Positions 33,196-42,302 of a stretch of 64,000 bases of DNA are shown piece by piece. The notes beneath the pieces were generated by a model. It had not been told where the DNA came from, searched no databases, and saw only the letters and a list, made by a program, of their open reading frames with translations. Position 1 is the first letter of the stretch; each line of letters opens with the position of its first letter. A program made the position numbers and the translations under genes. The stretch is from Clostridium omnivorum. Its GTDB lineage: Bacteria; Bacillota; Clostridia; Clostridiales; Clostridiaceae. The stretch covers positions 3,001,501 to 3,065,500 of the forward strand of contig NZ_BRXR01000001.1 in assembly GCF_026012015.1 (NCBI RefSeq), written 5' to 3'.

Positions 33196-34794
33196 TTGTC
33201 AGATTTAAGTAGAGAAATTGAAAAAAGAAGAACCTTTGCTATAATATCTCACCCTGACGCAGGTAAAACAACCTTAACTGAAAAGTTTTTGCTATATGGG
33301 GGAGCTATAAGACTTGCTGGTTCTGTAAAGGCGAGAAAAGCAGCAAAGCATGCTGTATCAGACTGGATGGAAATTGAAAAACAAAGAGGTATCTCTGTTA
33401 CTTCTTCAGTTATGCAGTTTAATTATGATGGATACTGTATAAATATATTAGATACTCCAGGTCACCAAGATTTTAGTGAAGACACTTATAGAACCTTGAT
33501 GGCTGCAGATAGTGCAGTAATGGTTATTGACGGAGCAAAAGGTGTCGAGGAACAAACAAAGAAGCTTTTCCACGTTTGCAGCTTAAGAGGAATACCAGTA
33601 TTTACTTTTGTAAATAAGATGGATAGAGAAGCAAGAGACCCTTTTGAACTATTAGAGGAAATTGAAAATGTTCTTGGGATTAAGTCCTATCCAATGAATT
33701 GGCCAATAGGCTCAGGAGCGGATTTTAAAGGCGTATATGATAGAGAAAAGAAAGTAATCCAAGCTTTTAATGGAGGAAACCATGGGCAGACCCTAGTAGA
33801 ATCTGTTGAAGGAAGCATAGAGGATAATGTATTTAAAGATCTTTTAGGTGAATCACTTCATAAGAAGCTTATGGATGATATCGAGCTTCTTGATATAGCT
33901 GGAGATGAATTTGATTTAGATAAAGTTAGTTCAGGTGAACTTACCCCAGTATTCTTTGGAAGTGCGCTTACAAACTTTGGGGTGGAGCCATTCCTTGAGG
34001 ACTTTTTAAAGTTAACTACAGCTCCTCTTTCAAGACAATCAAACATAGGAGAAATTGATGCTTTTTCACCAGAGTTTTCAGCCTTTGTTTTCAAGATACA
34101 AGCAAATATGAATCCAGCTCATAGAGATAGAATAGCATTTATGAGAATTTGCTCTGGTGAATTCAAAAAAGGTATGGAAGTGTTCCATGTACAAGGTGGC
34201 AACAAGGTTAAGCTAGCACAGCCACAGCAATTTTTGGCTCAAGATAGAGAAATTGTAGAAACAGCTTATGCAGGTGATATTATTGGTGTGTTTGATCCAG
34301 GTATATTCAGTATAGGGGATACACTATGTGAAACTTCAAAGAAATTTAAGTTTGAAGGGATACCAACCTTTGCACCAGAACACTTTGCTAGGGTAAGAAC
34401 TATAGATACTATGAAGAGAAAACAGTTTATTAAGGGTATTACTCAAATATCCCAAGAAGGAGCTATTCAGGTATTTAAGGAACTTCATATAGGAATTGAA
34501 GAAATAATAGTTGGGGTTGTAGGTGTACTCCAATTTGAAGTTCTGGAATACAGACTTAAACATGAATATGGCGTTGATATTAAGATGGATAGATTAGCTT
34601 ACAGATATGTTAGATGGATTGAAAATACTGATATAGATGTAGATAAGCTAAATATAACTAGTGATAGCAAAAGAGTTAAGGACTTTAAGGATAGAAATCT
34701 TATTATTTTCCAAAGCGATTGGGCAATAAGTTGGGCTCTTGAGCACAATAAGGGGCTTATACTATCAGACGTAGGAAAGAATAACGAGGAATAA
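33196..34794 (+). CDS. prfC: Peptide chain release factor 3
   Basis: A 532-residue translational GTPase that recycles RF1/RF2 from ribosomes. G motifs: G1 ISHPDAGKTTLTEK, G2 region QRGISVTSSV, G3 LDTPGHQDFSEDTY, G4 VNKMDREARDP, and the RF3-typical YPMNWPIGSG. The C-terminal domains contain AYAGDIIGVFDPG and GVVGVLQFEVLEYRL. TTG 33196 is chosen because AAGGAGA lies 9 nt upstream and the protein then begins SDLSREIEKRRTFAIISHPD as in RF3; the codons from 33169 overlap the ribosome binding site. A terminator follows the stop. Confidence 0.95.
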   Translation: MSDLSREIEKRRTFAIISHPDAGKTTLTEKFLLYGGAIRLAGSVKARKAAKHAVSDWMEIEKQRGISVTSSVMQFNYDGYCINILDTPGHQDFSEDTYRTLMAADSAVMVIDGAKGVEEQTKKLFHVCSLRGIPVFTFVNKMDREARDPFELLEEIENVLGIKSYPMNWPIGSGADFKGVYDREKKVIQAFNGGNHGQTLVESVEGSIEDNVFKDLLGESLHKKLMDDIELLDIAGDEFDLDKVSSGELTPVFFGSALTNFGVEPFLEDFLKLTTAPLSRQSNIGEIDAFSPEFSAFVFKIQANMNPAHRDRIAFMRICSGEFKKGMEVFHVQGGNKVKLAQPQQFLAQDREIVETAYAGDIIGVFDPGIFSIGDTLCETSKKFKFEGIPTFAPEHFARVRTIDTMKRKQFIKGITQISQEGAIQVFKELHIGIEEIIVGVVGVLQFEVLEYRLKHEYGVDIKMDRLAYRYVRWIENTDIDVDKLNITSDSKRVKDFKDRNLIIFQSDWAISWALEHNKGLILSDVGKNNEE

Positions 34795-34797
34795 TAT

Positions 34798-34829
34798 AAA
34801 AGCATGGAGCAGCACTCCATGCTTTTATT
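34798..34829. terminator. Terminator between prfC and the FAD oxidoreductase gene
   Basis: AGCATGGAG (34801-34809) pairs with CTCCATGCT (34815-34823), with A-rich and T-rich flanks for both directions. Confidence 0.8.
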
Positions 34830-36021
34830 ATCGTTCAAAAGAAAATAAGTTTTTATCGCAATCACTGCCATATAAAATTAAATCCTTAATTATTTGGGCA
34901 CCTATTATACTATATGTGTTGCTATTAGTTCCAGCAGGAAGATTAAAATAGCAGTTAGGATACTTTGTATGAGTTCCTATATAAGTCAGATCATCTTTGC
35001 TTTCTATATATCTGGAACTCCACTCATAGTCAATGTTAAGCATATTATAATCAGTATACATGCTTTGTACTTTTCGAAGAAGGTATTGACTCTTTTCTTT
35101 TAGTATAGCTTCAATGTCCATATTTTTCATTTCATCGGTGCAATATTGAAGTACCATTATCCTATTATCAGAGGTAGTTCTCAGGTGAAGCAGATTTTGG
35201 TTATCCTTAATAACCATGGAATATTTATCAATGCAGTCTTTTACCCCATTTACAGGATTAGTTACTATTCCAAAGGTGTTTTTTAAGGAAAAAGACGGCT
35301 TTTTAAACAGTTTTAAAGTTGATAATCCAGTGCAAAATACTATCTTCTTGCAAAGAATGTTAAATCCGTTGGTAGATACTTTCATTTTGTTTTCAGAGTA
35401 ATCATAACTTATTAGTGGAGTCTGCTCATATATTCGCCCTCCAAGTGCTTCGAAAGCCTTTACCAGTGTATGTGAAAATTTTAGTGGGTCAATGGTTGCA
35501 GTATTTTTTGTTACAATGGCATCTTCGTCATTAATAGTGAATTTTTCAATGCAGTCTGGCAAATTGATGTATTTAACTTCAAAATCTAATTTCTTTCGCA
35601 GGTTATATTCTTTCTTCAAATCAACTAAAGGATTGATGTATAGGGTATCCTTTCTATTGAATTCACAGACCTTGCACAGATGAAATAAGGTGTTTTCAAA
35701 TTCATCTGAAGCCTTTATGGATAGTTTATAAGCTCTTTCAGCAGCTTCTTTTGGTATAATTCTAGAAAGATCTAGAAGTGTTTTGCTAAGTTCTGGCTGA
35801 AGCATTCCATCCATTGAAGATGTTGTACCAGAACCTATCAAATCCTTTTCAATCAATATAGTATTCACATTATATAAGGACAAATAATAGGCTGTAAGGC
35901 AGCCAGCAAGACCAGCACCAACTACTACTACATCGCAGACTTCATTATTAGACAGTTTTGGATAGTTTTTATAGTTCTTATTAATATTATTCCAATAGGT
36001 ATTTCCATATATAAGATTCAT
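34828..36021 (-). CDS. FAD-dependent amino-acid-oxidase-type oxidoreductase
   Basis: A protein of about 397 residues of the DAO family. The FAD Rossmann motif is VVVVGAGLAGCLTAYYL near residues 31-47, followed by LIEKDLIGSGTTS, where the glutamate binds ribose. Mid-region ATIDPLKFSHTLVKAFEALG and KKIVFCTGLST, and C-terminal LTYIGTHTKYPNCYFNLPAGTNSNTYSIIGAQII, fit glycine- or D-amino-acid-oxidase relatives. An oxidase is unusual in an anaerobe; it may work as a dehydrogenase. The substrate is unknown. ATG 36021 is preferred; ATG 36033 lies directly on the AAAGG site. Confidence 0.8.
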   Translation of the reverse strand: MNLIYGNTYWNNINKNYKNYPKLSNNEVCDVVVVGAGLAGCLTAYYLSLYNVNTILIEKDLIGSGTTSSMDGMLQPELSKTLLDLSRIIPKEAAERAYKLSIKASDEFENTLFHLCKVCEFNRKDTLYINPLVDLKKEYNLRKKLDFEVKYINLPDCIEKFTINDEDAIVTKNTATIDPLKFSHTLVKAFEALGGRIYEQTPLISYDYSENKMKVSTNGFNILCKKIVFCTGLSTLKLFKKPSFSLKNTFGIVTNPVNGVKDCIDKYSMVIKDNQNLLHLRTTSDNRIMVLQYCTDEMKNMDIEAILKEKSQYLLRKVQSMYTDYNMLNIDYEWSSRYIESKDDLTYIGTHTKYPNCYFNLPAGTNSNTYSIIGAQIIKDLILYGSDCDKNLFSFER

Positions 36022-36113
36022 ACACTCTGTCATCCTTTCTATGGTTAAAGCAATATGTTTAGTTTCTACAGTTTAATATTAAATAATGTATAAATTTATA
36101 TATTTTATTATAA

Positions 36114-36145
36114 ATAAAAATCCGCTGGTATATTTACCAGCGGAT
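36114..36145 (-). terminator. Intrinsic terminator after the PAP2 gene
   Basis: ATCCGCTGGTA and TACCAGCGGAT form an 11-bp stem, followed on the minus strand by TTTTTATTT. Confidence 0.8.
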
Positions 36146-36150
36146 AAGTA

Positions 36151-37152
36151 TTAATCCATTATATCAAGAAGGTATTTAGTTAGATAGGTAGACTCTTGGT
36201 GCCTATAATAAAATCTGCCAAGAGGTTTATTGAGTAAATTGTCTGCTTTTGCTAATATAAAATCTACAAGCTTAACAGTACCATAGGCAAGAATTAATCC
36301 ACCAATAACATCTATAACCCAGTGTATTTCAAGGTACATGGTTGAAAATATAACGCTAAGACAGAAGAAACCCCATATCCATTTGAATAGCTTATTCTTT
36401 TCTCTTAAAACTAAAAGAAACATTGCAAAGGCTATTGAGGTATGCATAGATGGAAAACAATTTAAAGTCCATCCAGCAGCTTGTTCAGGAGTAAAGTTCC
36501 TTGCCATTCCATCTGGGTGTCCAAGTACATACCAAACCTCTTGTAGGTGGAACATAAGATAAAATGGTGTTATTAAAAATACTTGGAAGATATGCGCTGA
36601 AAGTGCATATCGTATTGCTTTTTTAAGATCTTTTGAAATGCAAGCTCTGTAAAGAGGTAGAATAACTGGCAATACAAATCCATTTTGGTAAACTAAACGC
36701 ATAAACCAAGTTAAAGTATCTGATTGATAAACCCTCATAAAAGCAGCATCATTTAGCGGTATTTTACTAAATAGGGGATTTAAATCAAAAACTATTTTCC
36801 TGCTTATCTGCCAGCTTAGCATTTTTCCCCAAAAGGCATACCCATGTACGCTTATGTATTGGATTATAAGTAAAAATGGTATACAGAGTATTATAAATGG
36901 AAGCCATTTTACATCTCTTCTCATGTCAGAATATGCTGTAAAGCTAGCAAAGGCTAATAAATAAAAGTATGCCTTATAATCTACGCCTGCATTAGAATAT
37001 AGAGATGTTAGAATAGCAGTTCTTAAAAAGTATAGACCTATTAAAATAAAAAAATATTTATCTATTAGTCTCCAAACCATCAATAGTTTATTTTTAAGCC
37101 AAGAACCAATTGAAGATGATTCCTTAATTCTAGAAAAAAGTACACTTAACAC
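36151..37152 (-). CDS. PAP2-family membrane phosphatase/phosphotransferase
   Basis: A 333-residue membrane protein with about eight hydrophobic segments. The PAP2 phosphatase motifs in the second half are CFPSMHTSIAFA (motif 2, with catalytic His) and EIHWVIDVIGG (motif 3, with His and Asp); the arrangement resembles inositol-phosphoceramide-synthase-like PAP2_3 proteins. It may dephosphorylate or transfer lipid phosphates. GTG 37152 is preferred because GGAGG sits 8 nt upstream, inside the codons that would follow an ATG at 37167. Monocistronic with its own terminator. Confidence 0.82.
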   Translation of the reverse strand: MLSVLFSRIKESSSIGSWLKNKLLMVWRLIDKYFFILIGLYFLRTAILTSLYSNAGVDYKAYFYLLAFASFTAYSDMRRDVKWLPFIILCIPFLLIIQYISVHGYAFWGKMLSWQISRKIVFDLNPLFSKIPLNDAAFMRVYQSDTLTWFMRLVYQNGFVLPVILPLYRACISKDLKKAIRYALSAHIFQVFLITPFYLMFHLQEVWYVLGHPDGMARNFTPEQAAGWTLNCFPSMHTSIAFAMFLLVLREKNKLFKWIWGFFCLSVIFSTMYLEIHWVIDVIGGLILAYGTVKLVDFILAKADNLLNKPLGRFYYRHQESTYLTKYLLDIMD

Positions 37153-37271
37153 GAAGAGATCCTCCATTAATTATAATAATTGTGAGCAAACGAAGATGCC
37201 AATGCCACGCTTCAAATTATAACATAATATTGGAGGACAAGTACATAATAATAATGAATTTTAAATAGCTT

Positions 37272-37312
37272 CAAAAATTAAAATGCTCAAGCATTAAAGC
37301 AATGAGCATTGA
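37272..37312 (-). terminator. Intrinsic terminator after the 52-residue membrane protein gene
   Basis: AATGCTCA pairs with TGAGCATT around a 13-nt loop; on the minus strand TTTTAATTTTT follows. The remaining gap to the PAP2 gene shows nothing else. Confidence 0.6.
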
Positions 37313-37373
37313 AAATTAGATATTATTGTATTTGTAATAAGTTATCTTGAGATAATTCATTACATTTTAAAAC

Positions 37374-37532
37374 TTATCTTGGAGTTTTCCTTCTCCCAAA
37401 TATAGCATCTACAACAAATATTATTGCAGCTACTAAAAGTAGAAGATTGATTAAACTTCCACCTATTCTAAAAATTAAACCAATTAGCCAGAATAGAATA
37501 ACAAATCCACCTATCCAACGTAATATAGCCAT
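37374..37532 (-). CDS. Small lmo0937-type membrane protein
   Basis: A 52-residue protein, MAILRWIGGFVILFWLIGLI followed by FRIGGSLINLLLLVAAIIFVV and the basic tail GRRKTPR. Two closely spaced hydrophobic helices and this length match the lmo0937/DUF5670 family of tiny bacterial membrane proteins, often stress- or spore-related. GGAGGAAT lies 8 nt before ATG 37532. It is divergent from the ECF S-component gene. Function unknown. Confidence 0.8.
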   Translation of the reverse strand: MAILRWIGGFVILFWLIGLIFRIGGSLINLLLLVAAIIFVVDAIFGRRKTPR

Positions 37533-37730
37533 AATTATTCCTCCTTCACTGTTTTATGTACATTGAAACATATATGTAATTTTTTATGTAATAATATTAT
37601 TTACATATAGTTTAGTTATTATTTGAGGAAATTTATGCCATAAATATTTTAAGTGTATCCATACATTTGCAAAAAGTGTATTAGTGTCTATAATAATATT
37701 AGGAGATTAAAGAAAACAGGGGGAATACAT

Positions 37731-38258
37731 ATGGAGGAAAGAAAAGAAGTTATGGCAAGTGCTATTAAAGTTAGCGATATTGCAAAAGTTGGAGTTATGG
37801 CAGCTCTTATATATGTTGCTACCTGGCTCATTCATATTCCAATTGGAGAAAAGGCAGTTCTGCACCTAGGAGACAGTATGGTATTCACTGCAGCAATTAT
37901 TCTTGGAAAGAAGAAAGCAGGTGTAGCTTCAGCCATCGGAATGTGTCTATTTGATGTTTTATCACCTTATGCTATTTGGGCGCCATTCACTTTTGTTATA
38001 AAAGGACTTATGGGATACTTAGCTGGATGGATTGCTTATAGGAATGACTATGAAGGAAACAATTCTCTTAATAACATTTTAGCATTTACTGTTGCAGGTA
38101 TTTGGATGATAGTAGGATACTATTTTGCTGGAGCATTTATATATCATAGTTTCATTATAGCTTTAAACGATATACTAGGAAATGTAATTCAGGTAGTTGG
38201 CGGAGCTGTTATAGCAATTCCACTTGCAAGATTGCTTAAAAAGGCAAATGTAAAGTAA
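37731..38258 (+). CDS. ECF transporter S-component
   Basis: A 175-residue membrane protein with about five helices, of the substrate-specific subunit type (PF07155-like). Signature segments are VGVMAALIYVATWLI, HLGDSMVFTAAIILGKKKAG and FVIKGLMGYLAGWIAYRND, and the C-terminal DILGNVIQVVGGAVIAIPLA. ATG 37731 has AGGGGGA upstream; ATG 37752 with GGAGGAAAG is a weaker alternative. No ligand-indicating riboswitch or enzyme gene is visible beside it, so the vitamin or ion transported is unknown. It needs an EcfAA'T module encoded elsewhere. Confidence 0.85.
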   Translation: MEERKEVMASAIKVSDIAKVGVMAALIYVATWLIHIPIGEKAVLHLGDSMVFTAAIILGKKKAGVASAIGMCLFDVLSPYAIWAPFTFVIKGLMGYLAGWIAYRNDYEGNNSLNNILAFTVAGIWMIVGYYFAGAFIYHSFIIALNDILGNVIQVVGGAVIAIPLARLLKKANVK

Positions 38259-38282
38259 ATAATGCAATAAAAAATATATACT

Positions 38283-38327
38283 AAGAAACCTATAGTAGCA
38301 ATGAACTATAGGTTTCTTATTTTTTTA
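38283..38327 (+). terminator. Intrinsic terminator after the ECF S-component gene
   Basis: AAGAAACCTATAGT pairs perfectly with ACTATAGGTTTCTT, then ATTTTTTT. It isolates the exopolysaccharide cluster from upstream transcription. Confidence 0.88.
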
Positions 38328-38434
38328 TCAAAACCTGCACAGATAGGATTATATTTAATATTTTAATAGTATACCCATGCTTTTATAGATTTTTCAAATA
38401 GAGTATGTAGCCTTATAAAATAGGGGGAGTGGAA

Positions 38435-39877
38435 GTGAAAGATACCAGCGAACAATTTAAGATTAGTGAAATTATAAAAATATTGTTAAGAAGGTATATA
38501 ACCATATTAGTTTGTATTGTTTTATGTGTATCAATAGGTTTTTTTACAGCTTTTTTTGTAATACAGCCTTCTTATGAAGCAAGCATTAGTATTATTGTAG
38601 GAAATTCATCAACTAGCGGTACGAAGCTTGATTACGATCAATTGATGTTATATCAAAAGCTTGTGAAAACCTATTGTGCAATTGCAAAGACTTCCACTGT
38701 TGCTGAAAAAACCATAGAAAAGGTAGGCTTAAGCATATCTACTGATGATTTTGAAAAGCTAATTACTGTAGTTCCAGAGGCAGATACTCAAATTTTTGAT
38801 ATAAAAGTAAGAGCTAACAGCAAAAAACAGTCGGTAGAAATAATCACCGCATTAAGTCAAGTATTTATTGATGAAGTAAAGAACACCTATCCGTCAGATA
38901 GTATTAAGATTATGGATAAGGTTAAAGCTAGCGATAACCCAATATCGCCAAATAAAAAGCTTTATTTATTTATTTCTGCTTTTGCAGGATTAATGTTAGC
39001 TTTCATAATAATCATGGTAAAAGAATACTCGGATAATACCTTTAAAACAGAAGAGGACGTGGAAGATAATTTAGACTGTCAAGTAATAGGAATTATTCCA
39101 AGAGAAAATGATGGAATTAATAATTTAATAATTAAAAAATCTAACATGACTATGGAGGCCTTTAGAACTCTTAGAACTAATGTAGAGTTTTCATCCATAG
39201 ATAAAAAAGTTCAATCTATCATGCTAACAAGCAGTAAACAAGGAGAAGGAAAAAGCAGTATTGCATATATACTTGCTTTCATTATGTCTCAGAATGGTAA
39301 AAAAACACTACTAGTTGACTGTGATTTAAGAAAGCCGGAACTTTATAAGTTTTTTGAAACTAGTAATAAAAAGGGACTATCAAATATATTGTGTGGAGTA
39401 AACAAATGGGAAGAAGAAAAATATAAAACAAAATTTAATAATTTGTATATGATTACGGCTGGAACAAAACTTCCAAATCCTACAGAATTATTATCATCAC
39501 ATAGGATGAGGGAATTTATGGAGACATGGAAACAGAATTTTGACTATATTATTATGGATACTCCACCAGTAGGTATTGTTACTGATGCTCAGGTGTTATC
39601 TACACTATGTGATGGCTGCATCTTTGTAGTGGCAGCTGGAGAATCAGTAAAAGAGGATTCCATTAAGGCAAAAAATTTATTAAAAATTGTAAACGCTAAG
39701 ATAATAGGAGTGTGTCTAAATAAAGTAGAAGTGTACAAAAAATATGATGATAAAGATTATTTAGATAGCAATGAAAAAATAAGAGAACCTTTCATAGATA
39801 AGCTTAATAAATATATAGAAAAGATAAAAAAATTAATAAAAAGAAATTTACACAAGGATGATAAAAAGATAAATTGA
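38435..39877 (+). CDS. Wzz-BY-kinase fusion: chain-length regulator and tyrosine kinase
   Basis: A 480-residue polysaccharide co-polymerase. Residues 1-190 form the Wzz domain with two membrane helices (ITILVCIVLCVSIGFF and LYLFISAFAGLMLAFII). The cytoplasmic part is a bacterial tyrosine kinase: Walker A SSKQGEGKSS (about 265), Walker A' LLVDCDLRKPE (about 292) and Walker B YIIMDTPPVG (about 370). A short tyrosine cluster near the end (EVYKKYDDKDYLD) is the likely autophosphorylation site. In many Firmicutes these two parts are separate proteins; here they are fused. GTG 38435 fits the AGGGGGA site better than GTG 38429. First gene of the cluster. Confidence 0.92.
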   Translation: MKDTSEQFKISEIIKILLRRYITILVCIVLCVSIGFFTAFFVIQPSYEASISIIVGNSSTSGTKLDYDQLMLYQKLVKTYCAIAKTSTVAEKTIEKVGLSISTDDFEKLITVVPEADTQIFDIKVRANSKKQSVEIITALSQVFIDEVKNTYPSDSIKIMDKVKASDNPISPNKKLYLFISAFAGLMLAFIIIMVKEYSDNTFKTEEDVEDNLDCQVIGIIPRENDGINNLIIKKSNMTMEAFRTLRTNVEFSSIDKKVQSIMLTSSKQGEGKSSIAYILAFIMSQNGKKTLLVDCDLRKPELYKFFETSNKKGLSNILCGVNKWEEEKYKTKFNNLYMITAGTKLPNPTELLSSHRMREFMETWKQNFDYIIMDTPPVGIVTDAQVLSTLCDGCIFVVAAGESVKEDSIKAKNLLKIVNAKIIGVCLNKVEVYKKYDDKDYLDSNEKIREPFIDKLNKYIEKIKKLIKRNLHKDDKKIN

Positions 39878-39899
39878 TAGCTGAAATGGGGGATTAAAA

Positions 39900-41285
39900 A
39901 TGCTAAAGCTTGCATTTATAGGAGTAGGATATGTTGGACTAGTAACAGGTACTTGCATGGCTGAACTTGGTATGGAGGTTACTTGTATAGATATTAGTAA
40001 AGATAAAATAGATAAATTAAATTTAGGGATTATTCCAATATATGAGTTAGGACTTGAAGAGTTGGTATTAAAGAATTTAAAAAGCAATAGATTAAGCTTT
40101 ACTACTGATATGAAGAGTGTGGTTGAAGAATGTGATGTAATTTTTATTACGGTAGGAACCCCTCAGGGAAGTGATGGAAGTGCAGACTTAAGCTATGTAG
40201 AACAGGCGGTAGTGGAAATTGCAAAATATATGAATAGATATAAAGTTATTGTGGATAAATCCACAGTACCAGTTGGCACTGGAGAAATGGTTAAAAGTAA
40301 AATAGAGGCTGAACTAAAGGCTAGAGGTGTAGAGTATGATTTCGACGTAGTATCAAATCCGGAGTTTTTAAGAGAAGGTACAGCAATTGGAGACTTTATG
40401 AATCCAGACAGAATTATTTTGGGGGTTGAAAGTAAGAGATCCGCAGAAGTAATGAAAAAAATTTATGAAAAAGTTTTAATTAAGGGAGTGCCGCTTTTAT
40501 TAACTAATCTAGAGACAGCTGAATTAATAAAGTATTCAGCAAATGCCTTTCTTGCATCAAAGATTTCCTATATAAATGAGCTTACAGAGCTTTGTGAATC
40601 TATAGGAGCTGATATAAGGGCTGTTTCAAAGGGAATTGGAATGGATAAGAGGATAGGAAGTGCTTTTTTAAATGCTGGTCCAGGATACGGTGGAAGCTGC
40701 TTTCCAAAGGATACTGCTGCACTAATAAAAATTTCAGATGCTGCTGGATGTAAATTGTCTATCGTGGATGCTGTAATTAGAGCAAATGCTAAACAAAAAG
40801 AAAGAATGTTTAAAAAGATAACTAAAGCATTTGGGGATATCAGTAATAAAGTAATAGCAGTACTAGGTGTAACCTTTAAAGCAGATACTGATGATATAAG
40901 GGAATCTCCTGCTGTAAGCCTTATTAATAACCTATTAAACAGTGGTGCAAGACTTAGAGTATATGACCCAGGAATATCAGAACTAGTATTTATAAATAAT
41001 GAGGAATCGAGAAATAACTTGTATATTTGTAATAACGAGTATGAGGCAGCAGAAGGTGCTGAGGCTTTAGTAATAGCAACTGAATGGAGTCAATTTAAGA
41101 AGCTTGATTTAAAAGCTATTAAGCATAAGATGACAAATACTTGGTTTTTTGATTTAAGGAACTTATATAGTCCAGTTGAAGTTACAAAGGCTGGTCTTAA
41201 TTATATAGGTAATGGTAGAAACAATATTGTAAGTATAATTTATACCATAACTAAAGATGGAAAAGAAGACTATGAAGTCATATAG
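39900..41285 (+). CDS. ugd: UDP-glucose 6-dehydrogenase
   Basis: A 461-residue NAD-dependent enzyme oxidising UDP-glucose to UDP-glucuronate. N-terminal Rossmann motif FIGVGYVGLVTG, then VGTPQGSDGSADLSYV, the VDKSTVPVGT segment, SNPEFLREGTAI, and the catalytic cysteine in GPGYGGSCFPKDT. The C-terminal UDP-binding domain has VLGVTFKADTDDIRESPA. GGGGGAT precedes ATG 39900. With the following epimerase it would supply uronic-acid precursors for the exopolysaccharide. Confidence 0.95.
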   Translation: MLKLAFIGVGYVGLVTGTCMAELGMEVTCIDISKDKIDKLNLGIIPIYELGLEELVLKNLKSNRLSFTTDMKSVVEECDVIFITVGTPQGSDGSADLSYVEQAVVEIAKYMNRYKVIVDKSTVPVGTGEMVKSKIEAELKARGVEYDFDVVSNPEFLREGTAIGDFMNPDRIILGVESKRSAEVMKKIYEKVLIKGVPLLLTNLETAELIKYSANAFLASKISYINELTELCESIGADIRAVSKGIGMDKRIGSAFLNAGPGYGGSCFPKDTAALIKISDAAGCKLSIVDAVIRANAKQKERMFKKITKAFGDISNKVIAVLGVTFKADTDDIRESPAVSLINNLLNSGARLRVYDPGISELVFINNEESRNNLYICNNEYEAAEGAEALVIATEWSQFKKLDLKAIKHKMTNTWFFDLRNLYSPVEVTKAGLNYIGNGRNNIVSIIYTITKDGKEDYEVI

Positions 41286-41311
41286 CATTAATAAACGGTA
41301 AGGAGATTACT

Positions 41312-42298
41312 ATGAATATTGTTGTCACAGGTGGGGCTGGTTTTATTGGATCGCATCTATGTGAGGCGCTTTTGTGCAGTGGAAATAGGTTAGTAGTAAT
41401 TGACAATTTTAATGATTTTTATAATCCAGACATTAAAAGAAGAAATATAAAAGAAATACTGCATATGATGAAGAAAAACAATATTCCAGAAGATAATTTG
41501 AGATTATATGAATATGACATTAGAGATAAAGAAGCAGTTGGAAAATTGATTGGCAAAGATATAGATGTTGTAGTACACTTGGCTGCCATGGCTGGTGTAA
41601 GAAATTCTATACAAAATCCTAAGTTATATTATGAGGTAAATGTGCTTGGAACTCTTAATATATTAGAGGCTTGCAAAGCAAGTAATGTTGGAAAAATAGT
41701 ATTTGCATCAAGCTCATCGGTTTATGGAAATAACAAAACTGTGCCTTTTAAGGAAGAAGATAGAGTAGACTTCCCTATATCTCCTTATGCTGCAACAAAG
41801 AAATCAGGTGAGCTAATGTGTTATACCTATCACTTATTATATTCATTTAACATTGCGTCACTTCGTTTTTTTACTGTCTATGGACCAAGGCAGAGACCTG
41901 ATTTAGCAATTCATAAGTTTACCGAAAAAATATTTAATGGTGAAGATATACCCATTTATGGTGATGGTACTACCAAAAGAGATTACACATATATAAGCGA
42001 CATTGTTGATGGGATACTAAAGGCAATTGAATGGGTTAATAAAAATGAAAATAGTTACGAAATTTTTAATCTTGGAGAATCAAGGACTATATCTTTGAAT
42101 TTTATGATTGACACAATACAAAATACAATTGGTGAAAAGGCAAAGAAAAAGATGCTTCCTATGCAGGGTGGAGACGTAAATATAACTTATGCAGATATAA
42201 CTAAGGCAAAGCAGATGCTTGGATACAATCCATCTATGCAATTTGAAGCTGGAATAGAAAATTTTATTGAGTGGTATAGAAGAGTAAATGGTCGGTGA
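41312..42298 (+). CDS. NAD-dependent UDP-sugar epimerase, UDP-glucuronate 4-epimerase-like
   Basis: A 328-residue extended short-chain dehydrogenase/reductase. NAD motif TGGAGFIGSHL at residues 6-16, DNFNDFYNPDIKRRNI, HLAAMAGVRNS, the catalytic S-S-S and YxxxK elements FASSSSVYG and SPYAATKKSGE, and RFFTVYGPRQRPDLAIHKF. The FNDFY and MAGVR wording resembles UDP-glucuronate 4-epimerases, which would make UDP-galacturonate from the Ugd product; UDP-glucose 4-epimerase is the alternative. AAGGAGA precedes ATG 41312. Confidence 0.88.
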   Translation: MNIVVTGGAGFIGSHLCEALLCSGNRLVVIDNFNDFYNPDIKRRNIKEILHMMKKNNIPEDNLRLYEYDIRDKEAVGKLIGKDIDVVVHLAAMAGVRNSIQNPKLYYEVNVLGTLNILEACKASNVGKIVFASSSSVYGNNKTVPFKEEDRVDFPISPYAATKKSGELMCYTYHLLYSFNIASLRFFTVYGPRQRPDLAIHKFTEKIFNGEDIPIYGDGTTKRDYTYISDIVDGILKAIEWVNKNENSYEIFNLGESRTISLNFMIDTIQNTIGEKAKKKMLPMQGGDVNITYADITKAKQMLGYNPSMQFEAGIENFIEWYRRVNGR

Positions 42299-42302
42299 TA
42301 AC

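Noticed and set aside
36900-37152. ATG 37167 as the start of the PAP2 protein
   Set aside because: The GGAGG of the ribosome binding site lies after this ATG. GTG 37152 has the correct spacing.
37560-37730. Possible riboswitch ahead of the second ECF S-component
   Set aside because: I searched by eye for known conserved blocks and paired segments with a terminator and found none I could defend.
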